Below, piece after piece: positions 22,000 to 34,408 of a stretch of DNA of 64,000 nt; within the stretch, counting starts at the first letter, position 1, and each line of letters begins with the position of its first letter. The DNA is from Mycocentrospora acerina (lineage: Eukaryota > Ascomycota > Dothideomycetes > Pleosporales), in contig JAKUHH010000014.1 of assembly GCA_022701365.1 (NCBI GenBank), forward strand, positions 372,451-436,450. Direction: 5' to 3'. A program made the position numbers and the translations under genes. The notes beneath the pieces are model-generated. The model saw nothing but the letters and a program-made list of their open reading frames with translations. It was not told the origin of the DNA and ran no database searches.

Positions 22000-22705
22000 G
22001 CCATTGTGTGTGATGGATAGTTGCTCTTTCTAGTTCGACACACCTTCCTCTTTACCCATCATTTTGTCAAAAACAAACTGGATGAGTGAGAATCAGAACG
22101 TCATAGATGGAGAGCAGAAGTTCGATGCTGCTCTACTCGGACATTTTGCCCGGGGAGGCACCTAGGCACGCTTTTCATATTTAACTGAGGCTGATGTGGA
22201 ACTCTTAGAGCAGCTCTCTGAAACAGTCCTCGGAAGCCGGCAGCCTTTGATCAAAGAGTTGTCGCAAAAAGGTAAAGAATGCGACCGTGTATGGGATCAG
22301 GGTCAGTGGTAGAGCGTCAACGGTCGTGGATAGCTTTTGTGTAACGACAACAACGACCAACATCACATCCACGATCATATCTGTTCTCATTACTCGCTCC
22401 AGCCTCAAAGCTTCAAACAAAGAATACACAACACCGGGACCTCATCCGTCCCTCCGTCACCATGTCGCCTTCTCGTTTCAACCAACCTGGTGCGGCGCGT
22501 TCTCGAAACGCTGCACGCATGATCACCAGTACCTGGTAGGATATTAACAGCATCGCCACAGCACAAGAGATAGTTTTATAAGAAGTTTGTGAAAGACAAA
22601 GAAGGGCACAGTATGTTTTGCCGCTTACTTTGTTGAAAATCAACCACATACCAATCACCTTTGCCCAACCGTCATTCTGATTTGAAAAGAAAACTGTACT
22701 TCAAG
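22000..22705. promoter_or_regulatory. Upstream region of the CFEM gene
   Basis: About 700 bp between the tRNA and the CFEM start. No gene is seen. The final 40 bp before the ATG are A-rich (AAAGAAAACT), a common fungal leader context. The promoter is inferred from position only. Confidence 0.45.
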
Positions 22706-23125
22706 ATGCGCATGTCTGTATCGCTACTTGCTGTGGCGTTTGGTGCTGCTCTTGCATCGCCAATCGCCGGACCACCTGGTCCCAAAGATGACGGGAAGGT
22801 GTCGACAATGAGCACTGGAATGGGAAAGTGTGCTGTACGTACTCCTGGTCGACTAGCACGATCATTCGGGCTGCAGAAAAAAAGACTAACGTGCCCAAAG
22901 CAAAATTGCTGGAATGAAGCTGCCGTACGGGCAAAATGCGACCCAAATAAAGACGACGACTGCCTGTGTGGACCATTCTTTGACGCAGTAACTTCATGCA
23001 CAAGCCAGACATGTAACGCTGGCGAGAATCTCGGTAGGTTTTTTTTCCTGCTTTCGTATTTCGATTAGGATACTAACGTGCGGTGTACAGCTGCGCTGAA
23101 TTTCCTGCAACCAGCTTGCGAGTAA
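22706..23125 (+). CDS. Small secreted CFEM-domain protein
   Basis: Predicted secreted fungal protein. Three exons, 22706-22834, 22901-23033 and 23091-23125, give 98 residues. The signal peptide is residues 1-18 (LLAVAFGAALAS). The mature part has exactly eight cysteines, at 42, 46, 56, 64, 66, 76, 81 and 97, fitting the CFEM pattern C[AG]X2C...CXC...C. Asp61-63 just before the CXC occupy the place of the haem-ligand Asp in studied CFEM proteins. The acceptor at 22901 was chosen because it alone restores CAQNC spacing. The protein stops one residue after the last Cys, so it has no Ser/Thr tail or GPI signal. CFEM proteins act in haem/iron uptake, cell walls or host interaction; which applies here is open. 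Confidence 0.87.
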
Positions 23126-26100
23126 ACGATTTGATTTGGCGGCAGTCCAGACCGAACGCGTCTGAATGGCTAGAAACAGGAACGAGGGTGCCAGAGAGCG
23201 AGCTGAAGAGAATAGAGAACAGGATGAAGCTTGATACCCTACCTGAATATATGATTTGCAAATGTGGGCTTGCAGCGAGTACATAGAGTTGCGTTTTGAC
23301 ACACTAATGAAGACTCGTACATCTATTTGTTTATCTGCGCCTTGCTATGAAGAGCGCAAGTGCGCAAATTCATCGTGAAGCAAACTCGAATGTTGTTGAC
23401 CTGAGGAGCTAACACTAATGCATGCTCAGAGTCATGGTGGGAAGTAGCACCTCCACTTTTTCGGAAAAGCTTACTTTACTAATACGACACTCCCCGAGAC
23501 CCCCGAGCTTTCATTGCTGCAGGTGAGCGAGTTACTGAAAGAAAATGGATAAAGCAACCTAGGAGTAGCTCGCGGGAGATAACGGTTGGATACTGATGAG
23601 CTGAATATGCGGGAGAAAATCCACCAAATCCCGAGATCGCGAAATGAGGACTCGGTGAAGTACCGAATAACTGGAAAATATAGACACGTACATCTACCAA
23701 AATGTTTTACTCAGAAATCGAAAGTAGACTTCAATTCCATAGAGAGTGTATTCGTTGAGATGAAAAGCAATACACGTGAGTTACCTTGAAAATACGCGTA
23801 GAAAGTCGGTAGGATACTCGTGCGACGTCCCTGGTGTCTGCCACCCAGTTTTTGCTGCTCTCCGATCGGAACCGGCGGATCCGCTCCGACTCATCTTGGA
23901 ACGCGGGTGTGGCTGATCCGACGTTCGTACGGAGGACCTCCGGCAGATTCTCGAAGTATGGGAGATGTGGGGTACGAGATCGGTGGCCAGTGAAAGACGG
24001 CAAGATCCGAACGTCAACCATGTAGAGTTTCGAGGGCGATACTTGAACTCGGTACGAGCGTTTTTGAAATGAAACGCACCATGTACAAGTGTTCGGATGA
24101 AGAGAGAGAGAGAGAGAGGCTGCAGAGTAGGGTAACAAAGGAGAAGCTGGTTCAGCCTCGGAAGAGGATGATCGCTACTGCTATCGGAGGGCGACATTAC
24201 AAAGTCCTTTAGACGCATTTTAAATGAGATCATTTACGTACGAGTCACCAAGAGAAGTTAGCGAACGTAGGGTTGCTTGTGGAGAGATTGTGCTCAGCTC
24301 ATTCTGCATAGTCACAGAAAGCATGATACCCTTTCCTCATGATTCTGACCTGCCCATGACGTGATCATGAATCTAGGGGATATGACATCAAGTGGAATGA
24401 TCTGTTGAGTAAAAGTCTCCTTTGCGATCACCGACTCTGATGTCATGCCGCCGTGGGCGTCGCGTCCAGTCGGACCGTCAAGACGTTTGGCGGTTGTGGT
24501 GCGGGGCCCCAGAAAAGCTGTGCATCCAAAAGCAGATGCTGAAGACTGAGATGATCCTCGAACGCGCAACTTTCTCCGTCCGGGAATATGGCGCCTACCT
24601 TAGGTCCGGGGGCGATACGATGGTTCATGAAGAATTAGACTACTGATGCTAACGCCGACACAGGAACGGTCGCATCACGGAGTTGGGGCGATGAGCCGGT
24701 GAAACATTTTCACAAGTGGGTGCATACGGCGAGTGTCGGAATATGGGGAAGGAGCGGCAAAAGCGACTCAGCGGTAGGACAAGTGTACAATTCGATTGTT
24801 GAGTAATTGCGACAAACGTGCTCATCTGCAGATAAGAGTCAGTAGAAGCGAGTACCATTCCATGCGCAGAGCTGGAGCCGGCTCAAAGCGGACGTGGGCG
24901 AACATCGGCGTGGTACGAGGTCCGTGGTGGGATGGAGAATCAATGCAGAGCGTACCTTGCAGGCCAAGGGTTTCGCAAGCCGCAAGAGGTCAGAGACGCC
25001 ACCAACGTCGCATTTCTGGCGGAGCCGACCACGTGCGACAGACTTGGGCATCTCTTGCTGTAACTCTGGCGATTGCTCGGAGAAAGCGGGCAGATTAAAC
25101 AGCGGGGCCGGCTTACTTTGCACCAGGGGCTAGCGGTGCTGTCAAAAATTTCTCGAAGAAATGATAAGAATAGCGGGACCCATGGACGGGCATCGCGAGA
25201 CCTTCTGAACAACTGGCATGACGAGGGACGGTGCAGTGCTGCCACGCACGTCCAGCGCAGACAAGAGCCCCCCAGCCAGACGCAGAGAGGCGGTGCGTCA
25301 TAAGTCGGGGCAGGCGGCCAGCGTATCCAGGAGACCAAGACCAGGCGCTGTGCTCTCCCCCACGATCTTCCGCGTGCGATGGCCAAGAAGCAGGGGCGTG
25401 CTCGCCAAACGCTGCCTGGGGTTCCGCAAGGGCAGATTGGAGATATGCTTCACAGTGCGGGCCAATCTGAGTCGTGGGATCGGTGTCGTGATCTACGCCA
25501 GTTTATCGTCTTGTGTCCATGTAAGCGCCTGCACAAGGCAAAGAGGAAAGAGGAAAGAGGAAAGCGGTTCTAGTGGCGCCTAGCAGCCTTCACTCTGTCC
25601 AACAATCTTCATCCATCCCGCCGGCTCGAGCTTCACCCAAGTCTCTTGAGAACGTGCATCCAAGACGGGCCGTGGTGCGGGTATCGGTTGCACCCTGCCT
25701 CACCAAGAGCCGTCCGTGTCCAGACAGGAGGTGCGACACCATCGCCTTGCTTTTGGACTCGTGAGGCAAGCGATGGGCAAGTCTGTGTGGGTTGCTTATT
25801 CGACGTACGCTTACCCCAGAATCGACCCCCACAGCCTGTCCAGCGTCTTATAGGGAGAGTCTTGTGGCTGCAGCGCATCGCCTCTAATGGTACAGTCGTA
25901 TGCATCTCACAAGTTGCATGAAGCATGGAGCATGTCGCTGGCGCGGGACGCGACAGAGGCGGCCGGTCAACTTGGGGGCTAACACGCTCTTCCCACTGTG
26001 CCTTGGAGTCACATAGGCACATCCCGCGCGTCTTTGGAAGGTAAGGAGTCGAGGAGCGTCAAGCGTCCACGAATCACTACTGCGCAGTCACCGTGGCACA

Positions 26101-26250
26101 TAGTCGCCCCGTCTCACGCTGAGCGCGCCAAACCGGCAGGTGCTGGGTAGAGCGTCGCTGAAGAAGAGGCCACTCAGCCGTGGGTAGGAGAGTGGGCGCC
26201 ATGATTGCGGTGTCTCCAACATACAAGTAGCTTCCCCAGATGACGTCTCC
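23126..26250. other. Long gene-free region upstream of creA
   Basis: About 3.1 kb of moderate GC with no recognised gene. Several overlapping frames reach 100-150 codons on both strands (for example 23781-24233, minus, ATG start) but lack domains or consistent codon bias. An AG dinucleotide run lies at 24101-24119. The region may contain distal creA control sequence or unrecognised transcripts. Confidence 0.5.
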
Positions 26251-27006
26251 GTGAAAAGCGACCGAAACTCTTATCTCCCCATTCCCCCGACTCCCCCATA
26301 TGTACGGCTTTTTGCATCACCCACACCCATTACGCCCACACGTATTACACCCACACCCACTCCCACACTCACACCCGCCTGCCTCACTTGCTCACGCACA
26401 CTGCGCTGGCTAGAAAAGGAACGGGTACCCTTGTCTTCTGCTTCACACACGTCTGTTACTCCACACACAGCCTCACAAACAGCCACCTTGCCGACGTTCA
26501 CCGCTGCCCTACAGAGCACGCTACCGCCAGGAGTCAGAGATTTCAGCTGCAAATTTTTGCAATTTGAGAATTGGTTCTGCTCACCAACTTTTTGGGAGCT
26601 CCACTACCGATACCGAGCGACCGAGGGAGGCAAGTTCCGCGCACCCCTCTGTCCAGGTACCAGCGACAGCGATCCAAGCGATCACGTTCTCGGCCAGCAG
26701 AATCGACTCCAGACACACGCCACAGCGCCCACGACAGCCCTCCCCTGCGCCCTGGTCGACTTTCTCCACAGCTTCTTTCATCATCTGCGACTAGCCTGAG
26801 ACAGAGCGCGCGATTCGAAGCTGGGCTGCCAAGAGCGCTAGCCATCCGACCAGGGATTGTGAGTTCCGGCTGATCTTCGTAACCTCGTCAGCAGCCTCCA
26901 GCGCCATAATTTGACCCCCCACATTCGCCTAGCCCGCCTTTATATCTGCCAACGCCCCGTCTGCTTTCCCCGAACTTTCCCACGCTTCCGGTCACTATCA
27001 CATGCA
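26251..27006 (+). promoter_or_regulatory. creA leader/promoter, CCCACA-rich
   Basis: C-rich, purine-poor tract (26270-26400) with repeated CCCACAC/CCCACT steps, then a mixed leader up to the ATG. Several short upstream ATG frames exist, including a tiny ATG-ACG-TCT-CCG-TGA at 26239-26253. Matches to the CreA consensus SYGGRG occur on the minus strand at about 26234-26239 and 26916-26921. This short consensus is expected by chance, so autoregulation is only a possibility. Confidence 0.45.
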
Positions 27007-28322
27007 ATGCTCGGAAACATTCTCAACCCAGACACTTCTTCACACCAACAACATTCCTCGACTCTACCCATACAGACTTCTATGGCTGCAGCGACTGTGA
27101 GCCTCATGGCTCCACTCCTCCAGAACGGCCAGCAGCAGATGGCGCAGGAAGAGCCTCGCCAAGATCTACCCCGTCCTTACAAGTGCCCTCTTTGTGACAA
27201 GGCCTTCCACCGCCTTGAACATCAAACCCGCCACATCCGCACCCACACCGGAGAAAAGCCTCATGCCTGCACCTTCCCTGGATGCACAAAAAGATTCTCC
27301 CGCTCAGACGAGCTGACCAGGTAAGCCACGTTTGCATCCTACTTTCATCTACTCCCACTAACCACAACCTTAGACACTCGAGAATCCACAATAACCCAAA
27401 TTCAAGGCGAGGTAAAGGCCAGCACACTGCCGCCCACCAAGCGGCGGTTGCGGCGGTGCAGGCCGGGCTTATCGAGCCTTCCTCTGGCCTCACTCACATG
27501 ATGCCTCCACCCAAGACCATTTCTCGCAGTGCTCCGAACTCCAACATTGGTTCGCCCAACGTCTCGCCTCCTCACTCTTTCTCAAATTACTCCCCCAATG
27601 TCGGCAACGATCTTTCCGCCTATCACCATGGCGGTCTTAGCAACAGCAACAGCCCCAACGGTCTGTCGCGGAATATGGACTTACTCGCGGATGCTGCCTC
27701 CCGAATCGAGCAGCGTCCAATTCACCACCACTCGCATTCAAGTCGACACCATTTGACCAGCCATGGCTACCATCCCTACCAAAGCCGACTTCCTGGCCTA
27801 TCCCAATACGCATATTCGTCGCAGCCAATGTCGAGATCGCACTCGCATGAAGATGACGATCCATACGCGCACAGGATGACAAAAAAGTCGAGGCCAGGCT
27901 CCCCGATGTCGACTGCCCCGCCTTCGCCTACATTTTCTCATGATTCTGCAAGCCCCACTCCGGATCACACTCCACTTGCAACGCCTGCCCATTCGCCCCG
28001 TCTACGACCACACGGATTCAGCGATCTCCAGCTTCCTCATCTACGACACTTGAGCCTGAACCAAAACTTCGCACCTGCGCTTACACCAATGGAGCCTTCG
28101 ACAGATCGAGAACAGCCATACATTCCGAGTCAATCGTCTGGCCTAAGGATTGGCGACATCATTTCAAAGTCAGAAGGTGCTCAGCGCAAACTACCAGTTC
28201 CGCAAGTGCCCAAGGTCGCAGTACAAGACCTTCTGAACGGCCCAACCCCCAGTGGCTTCTCGTCTGGAAATTCATCCACGACGGCCTCTTTAGCCGGGGA
28301 CGACTTGGCGCACCGCATGTGA
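27007..28322 (+). CDS. creA: CreA/Cre1 carbon catabolite repressor
   Basis: C2H2 zinc-finger repressor that shuts down alternative-carbon genes when glucose is present, acting in the nucleus at SYGGRG sites. Two exons, 27007-27320 and 27374-28322, give 420 residues (family ~390-430). The finger pair is YKCPLCDKAFHRLEHQTRH and HACTFPGCTKRFSRSDELTR plus HSRIH (residues 58-110), diagnostic of CreA/Mig1. The intron falls inside finger 2 at the TR/HSR codon. Downstream, a Lys/Arg patch (HRMTKKSRPGSPMS) and a Ser/Pro-rich region precede the C-terminal LRIGDIISKSEGAQRKLPVP and VAVQDLLN segments typical of filamentous CreA. The start MLGNILNP aligns with the LLNP-containing N-terminus of homologs; later Met codons at 26 and 34 are less likely. 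Confidence 0.95.
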
Positions 28323-31300
28323 TTCGCACTCCTTTCGCACAGCATGGACCGGCGTTTTGAAAGCATTTTGGTTAGCGAGCGTTGCATTTCTTTGGGTCAT
28401 TGACATATTAACGACGGGTGATGCCTGCGGCACATGACGGCTCTGTTCGCCCTTTCAATTCTAGATGGCTTGGACCACTACCTCACCTCGATAGACTTTT
28501 TCAATTCTCTTTGTCGACCAATACCCCGCGGATCTTGGAAGATTTCGCAGTCTTGTACCTCCACTCAGATTTCCTTTGTTTGCATCCAGCCTAGGGCCAG
28601 GAGGAGTTCTGCTTATTGGCAGACGTTGATTAGAAAGAACCCCTAAGCTCAGTGCATAATTGAAAAACACACATACCTCACTCTTCCCTTGTGCCTATTC
28701 ATTACGAGATGGTTTCGCAGTGACGTGATTTCTAAACTAGTTGATGCAATACTACTCGCTTTTGGCGGGGCTCAAGTCTCGACAGTCATATCCGGGACTA
28801 TTATAGGCATGTTGATCTTCACGAATCCAACCACTGAGTTGGCTTGCTCCCCCACCGACACAGTCACTGGCTTTGCTTCACTCTTCCCCGCAAAAGACCA
28901 CCACCCTCGTCCCCGCATTTACGCTATAAAATTGGCACGGCCATCAGGCGAGCATCACCACATTTCATCTCATCGCACTAATTTTTCACAGGCCAAGAAT
29001 AATAGTCCGCCCGCCTTTCCGCAGATGTGCGCGCGGGTTGTCTCAACCCGAGCAGTGTTGCAAACCTGGCGGTGAAGGATTGCTACCCATGCCGTGTCTC
29101 AGTTCAGTATCGATGGCTTTTTGTGCGACCCCATCGCTTCCCCCTCCCTCTTCCTCCTCCACCCCCCGTCCAGTCCCCCACTCTGTTATGCCAAATAGGT
29201 TACTATCGTCGTGTTCCACATTTCTTGGTAGCTGATACGATAAGGCCGCGTTTCTCCCCGCAAGCCCCCCCAGATGGCGAAGCACGCAACGCAAGCCTGC
29301 TTTTCACGGACTGGACAAGGTGTCATAGAGGGACCAGGCGGAGTGTCATGGCTGCGCTAGCGTCGGCTGTAGGAAATCAAAACTTTGCCAAACGCGGAAG
29401 GTATGCGTCGATTTTCCGTGGACATCCCTGTCGGTGATCCTGTTGAGTTTTCTTTGCTTATCTGGATTGGTGTGTCTGTATGTGTCTGTTTTGTGAGGCA
29501 GTTCAATACATTGGTAAGAGGAATGTGGGGGAAGAGGGGGGGGGAGGGGAAGTGCTCGGCAACCCCCGTAGGACAAGACTACCCGTGTTTCACACAATGT
29601 TGTACAATTCCCCACGAATGCGGCGATGGCGGAGGAGGGGGGAGGGGCTGAGGCTTTGGAAGCGCCCGATGGTAGTGGTGGCTAGCCATCCGGCAAAACA
29701 GCTGGGCATGCACCCCAGAATCGAGCGCAAGCACGCGCTCTCCGCATTCCCTATCTCTGACGCACGCCGATCGGCGGCAGCCTCTAGACATTAACGTCGG
29801 TGCGGAGGGCACGTCCGCTCAGAGGGTCGGTGATTGTTGAGGAGAGGATACCAGAAGCCGAAAAACATGCCGCCAATTGCTTCTCACCATCACATGTTGA
29901 CATCGGTGTTTGCTATGACCCGATCTTCGTATACGGCATTTGGTTGGTAGGTTTGATGAAACTGGAATTGTCACAAATGCACGTCTGTCCTGAACCTAAA
30001 CGCCAATCTGCGAACAGAATGAGCCACGGTGATCCACACTTTCTATTATCGTCTGTCCTTGCTCAGGCCAGATCTTCAGCTCAATAAAGCAGCGAGAGAT
30101 AAGGTTGAGCATACTCCTACACAAGGTCCATTGTCGGAAATAACTAGACTGTGGCTCCGGGGCCACACAAAGCATGCCACTCGCCAGCGTTAAAATTGCA
30201 TCAGGCAAACACGACTGCTTATCGCGACTATCGAGCCTGAACAAAGGGAGGCAACACCAAGCCACCCGCCCCTGGCTGACTCAGACCCCCAGACAAAGCG
30301 TTAGCGAGCTTCTAGATGTTTCCTTTTTAGTGAATCCTTCCGCTGTCTCTGGGGTCTCCACAGCCTCCCATCTCCACACTGAGAGCCGGAAGAATGCGTA
30401 TGCGCGGATAAGGCTGGGTCTGTGCCTGGGCAAAGGAAGAGGGGTGGAGAGGGCGGCTCGTATCTGGGGTGGAAAGTTACTCCGAGGATTTATCGCACCA
30501 GTTGGAACGCATCGGAGGGGGTACACTGCCGGATTGGGATGCGGTTCCGCCGGAAGGTCACATGTTTAGCACCGTGTGTGGAGTTGTGGGCGGCGGATAG
30601 AAAAGTCTCGCCTATACTATGTATGTGGTTCTCGGTGGTCGAAAAGGGTGAGACAGGCCCGTCTCTCCGTGATGTGGAGAGATGCACGGAAGAATGGCGT
30701 GTGCGTTTGACAGTGGAGGACAGGACTAAACAAAGGGCTGCGCGTCTGCATGTTGGAAGCCCACGGCGACATCACCAGACACGCTGGATGGGCTGGCCAG
30801 GACGTTGAGGCGTTCGCATACCAGGCCCTTGGTATTCCTTATCGTGTCTCGTAAACCAGCAAGTGCAGCTGCTCCTGCGCTAACAAGATGAAGAGGTGCG
30901 CGATGGCCAAACGCACCTTGCGATGTATGCACACCACCATACTCCCATGCTTCGGTATCTACGATTGGTTGCTTTATGAACACGCTTCCGTATCTGCAAA
31001 AAATAACTGTCCTCCCGTGAAACCACCCACAGACATCAACCTCTACAGGCAGTGTCACAAGCTAATCTTTCCAAGTCTGTGGCTCCATCATCATAGCGCT
31101 GTTTACACATGCTCTCACATGCTCCCCTATACCCTTATGTGCTCTCACATGCTCTGATGCCAATAACATCTTCAGCATGTGTGCGTGCAAATCGATCCTT
31201 CACAACTGCTATCCTTATCGCTGCACGGCTTCCTTCCAGCACGTGACTCGGCGTATCAGCAGCCCACGATACGCACGTTGTGAACGGGACGTGTCCAGCT

Positions 31301-34300
31301 GAGGTTGAGGGCGTGTATCTGATAAAACACAATACTACTGAATCACGTCCATGTGTGAACAAATGCCGACTTCAAATGCCAGTCTGTCTCCGAAATGAAC
31401 AGCCGTTCTATGGTGCCCCTAGCCCATATGACCGTACAACGACAAGATGTACCTGCATATCCTCATCCTTCTCCTGCCCTCATCGTTCCACCCCCTTCGT
31501 TAATATGAGCTCCCCACGAATACCCTTTCTTCCCCAGACGTAGATCTTTAAACCTCAGGGTCTGGTTCGTCCGGTCCGACATGCCACCAGTTACAACGCT
31601 ACGCGGGGGCGAACCAGATCTGATGCCTTTCCCCGAGGTACAAAGGTACAACCCGGTACAAAAACACAAGTACCCTTTTTTTTTTTAATTCCCTCGGTCG
31701 TCCCCGGCTGGACACATAGACGGAGCAACTGCGACCGGGCATGTTCTCCAACAGTCTAGACTTGATAACGGTGTTGCATTTTGCCCCGAGGCAGCGCCGC
31801 AGTGTGAGGCGCAGCCGGCCGGGAGATAAGTACAAGTGGAAACGATGGTTAGACGATGCACGTGGATCACGCTGGACGTGGGATTCGCCATTTTTGGCGA
31901 CTATGATGCGTGAGAGCATTCTCGGAAGTAGCCCATGTCCGACATTTTTTTTTGTACCTCGTATCATGTGTGTTGCGGAAATTGCTATGGAGAAGGGTAC
32001 CTCGGCGGGTGGTATCGGCTTGTCACTCGGGAGTCGCTCATCAGGGTGTATGCGGCTGTGTTCAGTCGGAGATTACCCGCACCTGAGTTTTGGGGCGGGG
32101 AATCCTTTGTGTGTCCAAATCTAGCATGTCCTGTCGGCAGTGGACACCTCTCTCTCCTGCTTACATTATGTCGTTGGCTAGATGTGGCTGTGACTATTGT
32201 TTTAGTCTCCATCATGTTGCCAGTGTCCCTGTACAAACTAACCTACATTTTCTTCTTAGAATCAATTCCTTTCCACAATCCCTAAAACCTGCTCTACTCG
32301 CTCCGTACCCCCTGCTCTCTCTGTCAAATCCAGCACATGCGTGGGGTCAACGGCGATCTGGGGTCAATCCTCGATCTCGACAAACAAATAGGCTACGACA
32401 GCAGTGCTCCATTACGGCATCAATGAAATGTGTGACTCCGACGTGATCCGCGATATGCATTTGCACATGCTTTAGGTTGCATTATCTATGGAGAAGGAAG
32501 ACTGTGCAAGCCTGTGTGATGTCATGTCCAGGATAGTTGAGATGTAAAATGTAATCGCATGTGAAGGGCCTAGGATTAGGCAGCATGAGAAAATATGATT
32601 GGAGGGAGGAGAGGATGTGTAATGACGTTTTTGATGGTTTGTTTTCACTGGCTGAAGTAGGCATGCATGGAGTGCGTCAGGCTGTGTCCAGCATCTCTGA
32701 AACATGGGTAGAGGGGTTGCAAAATTTTATGTTACTGTCTGCTACGTGATGTCGCTTTCCCTTGAGTTTGGTACATACTGAAGAGCATGCATTTACTTGA
32801 GAAGCGAAAGAATGACAGTGTTGCAAGAATGTAGACGTTTAATTTTGACATAATTCGTCAAATTCTTCAAAGTCCAGGCTATGTAAACGAGAAGTCCAAT
32901 GAGTTTAGGACTGAGCCTGCACACTTGGCGAACTTCATCTATTTGGAACGATAGTCGTCCATATCCTTCACCTTGCAGCTTCGTGTTACACTCTCGAAAA
33001 CCAACCACTTGTTTCAAAATCTTTGACTTCATTCTTACACTTTGCAATTGATGTTCTCAATTCCACGAGGCTGTGATATTCATCTGATTTAATCGAAAGA
33101 GCATACTGAGAGATTTGATTAGTGAACAGAGGGGTGAGAAGATTTGAGCCACGGAGCTCCAAATGATTCTATGCATGTGTAGTTGAGAACTGACGAATTC
33201 AACGAGATGAAGGCTGAAAGAATAAACCCTGAAGTAGCAGGGTTGCGTTTTCTACGTTTATGGACATCTAGTACAACAAGGCAATGCAGCTCACGCCACA
33301 CTCATGGCCCATAAAAAAGTTTTTAATTAATGTCAAATTCCTTTTTCTATCCAAACTTCAAACTATCGGCTATTATCGCACCAACGTTCTCTAATGCGGA
33401 GATAGCGGTACACGTTGCCTGTATCCTTCACTCCCAACGCTTCCTCTCCGCTCTGCTTCTATCTCGGCCCGAGACCTCCGTAGGGATACGGCACAGCTCG
33501 CAGGGCATGAACTCGATGACATTCCAAGACTGTGTAACTGTCACTGTATGACTATATGACTGCCCAATCGAGATTAGCTGGCATGGAACTGTACACAGTT
33601 TTCATGTACTCTCTGCTTCGTGCCGCCATTTGAAGCTGGATTATCCCGTCGCAACCTGTCACCTGCGATACTAAGGCTAGAGTTTTGATGGCGGAAATTC
33701 GATTCCTCCTATGAGCTCTTCACGGCACTTTGAGAGGCGCGTTTTCCCCCCCACGCTGCATAGTTGTAGAGCCAATCCCATCCACCCCGCCGTGTATCCA
33801 AGACGTGTTGATATTCGCGGAGAGCGGACCCGGGGCTCTGGGTCGCGGAACGGTTCCCCGAACCCTGCCTGCAGGTCAATTTACCCCAAGCCTCTATTGA
33901 ACTATTTGCACGTGTGGGGAAGCCTGTTAGAGATTCGCCCTTGATATTACCATTCCCATTTGAGACGCGGAGAGAAGGAGAGTCTTGAATGAGGCAGGCG
34001 ACAAGAGATGGACCATGCAGGGGGTTGTTTGTTGATTCCGTGTGAGCCGGCAGAAGCAATTGTTTCGTTGAGAAGACCACTACGATAAGGGATGCATTAG
34101 ACATGGCTGCACAGTGCAACCATCATTGCTGATGTCAGACCGCTTGTTAGTAGAGGAGTGGGAAGATCATCCTATGATGCCTGTATTACCCCACACAACA
34201 ACCTGGTGTCGATTCTGCCGGGAAGTATGACAGGGGTTGTCATCGGTGAGCAGCCCCAATTGAGTGCTGGAGTAGAACACATCAGGTGCGATGAGAGACG

Positions 34301-34408
34301 AACACTGCCAACCTCCAACGCGCTGCTCAAGTGCAGTAGAAATCCGGTGGAGGTACGCGCCGGTGTGCGAAGCAAGGGGCGTATTAGACTGTTTCATTTT
34401 CACTGCAG
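28323..34408. other. 6-kb region without recognised genes downstream of creA
   Basis: No domain, tRNA or transposon remnant was recognised. Base composition is mixed, with C/T- and G-rich runs (29150-29180, 29530-29560) and a short imperfect repeat of GCTCTCACATGCT units (31107-31158). Several frames of 80-135 codons exist, with none supported. One, minus strand 33709-34104, begins with a hydrophobic ATG leader and is discussed as a weak candidate. The region also contains the 3' ends of creA and of the RAD51 paralog. Confidence 0.55.

Noticed and set aside
23781..24233. 150-codon ATG frame on the minus strand in the creA upstream gap
   Set aside because: Overlaps another long frame, is low-complexity in part (Ser/Leu from a CT repeat) and has no recognised domain or clear exon partners.
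24443..24628. Minus-strand frame with a monooxygenase-like look (FPDGESCAFEDHLSLQHLL)
   Set aside because: Only ~60 codons, no supporting exons, and the resemblance is too weak to call a family.
16962..28322. Secondary-metabolite or toxin cluster around the CFEM and PaiB-like genes
   Set aside because: No polyketide synthase, NRPS, terpene synthase, P450 or transporter is present; the genes do not form a biosynthetic set.
30726..31058. 110-codon minus-strand frame in the creA downstream gap
   Set aside because: No ATG start and no domain; a frame of this length is expected by chance in mixed-GC DNA.
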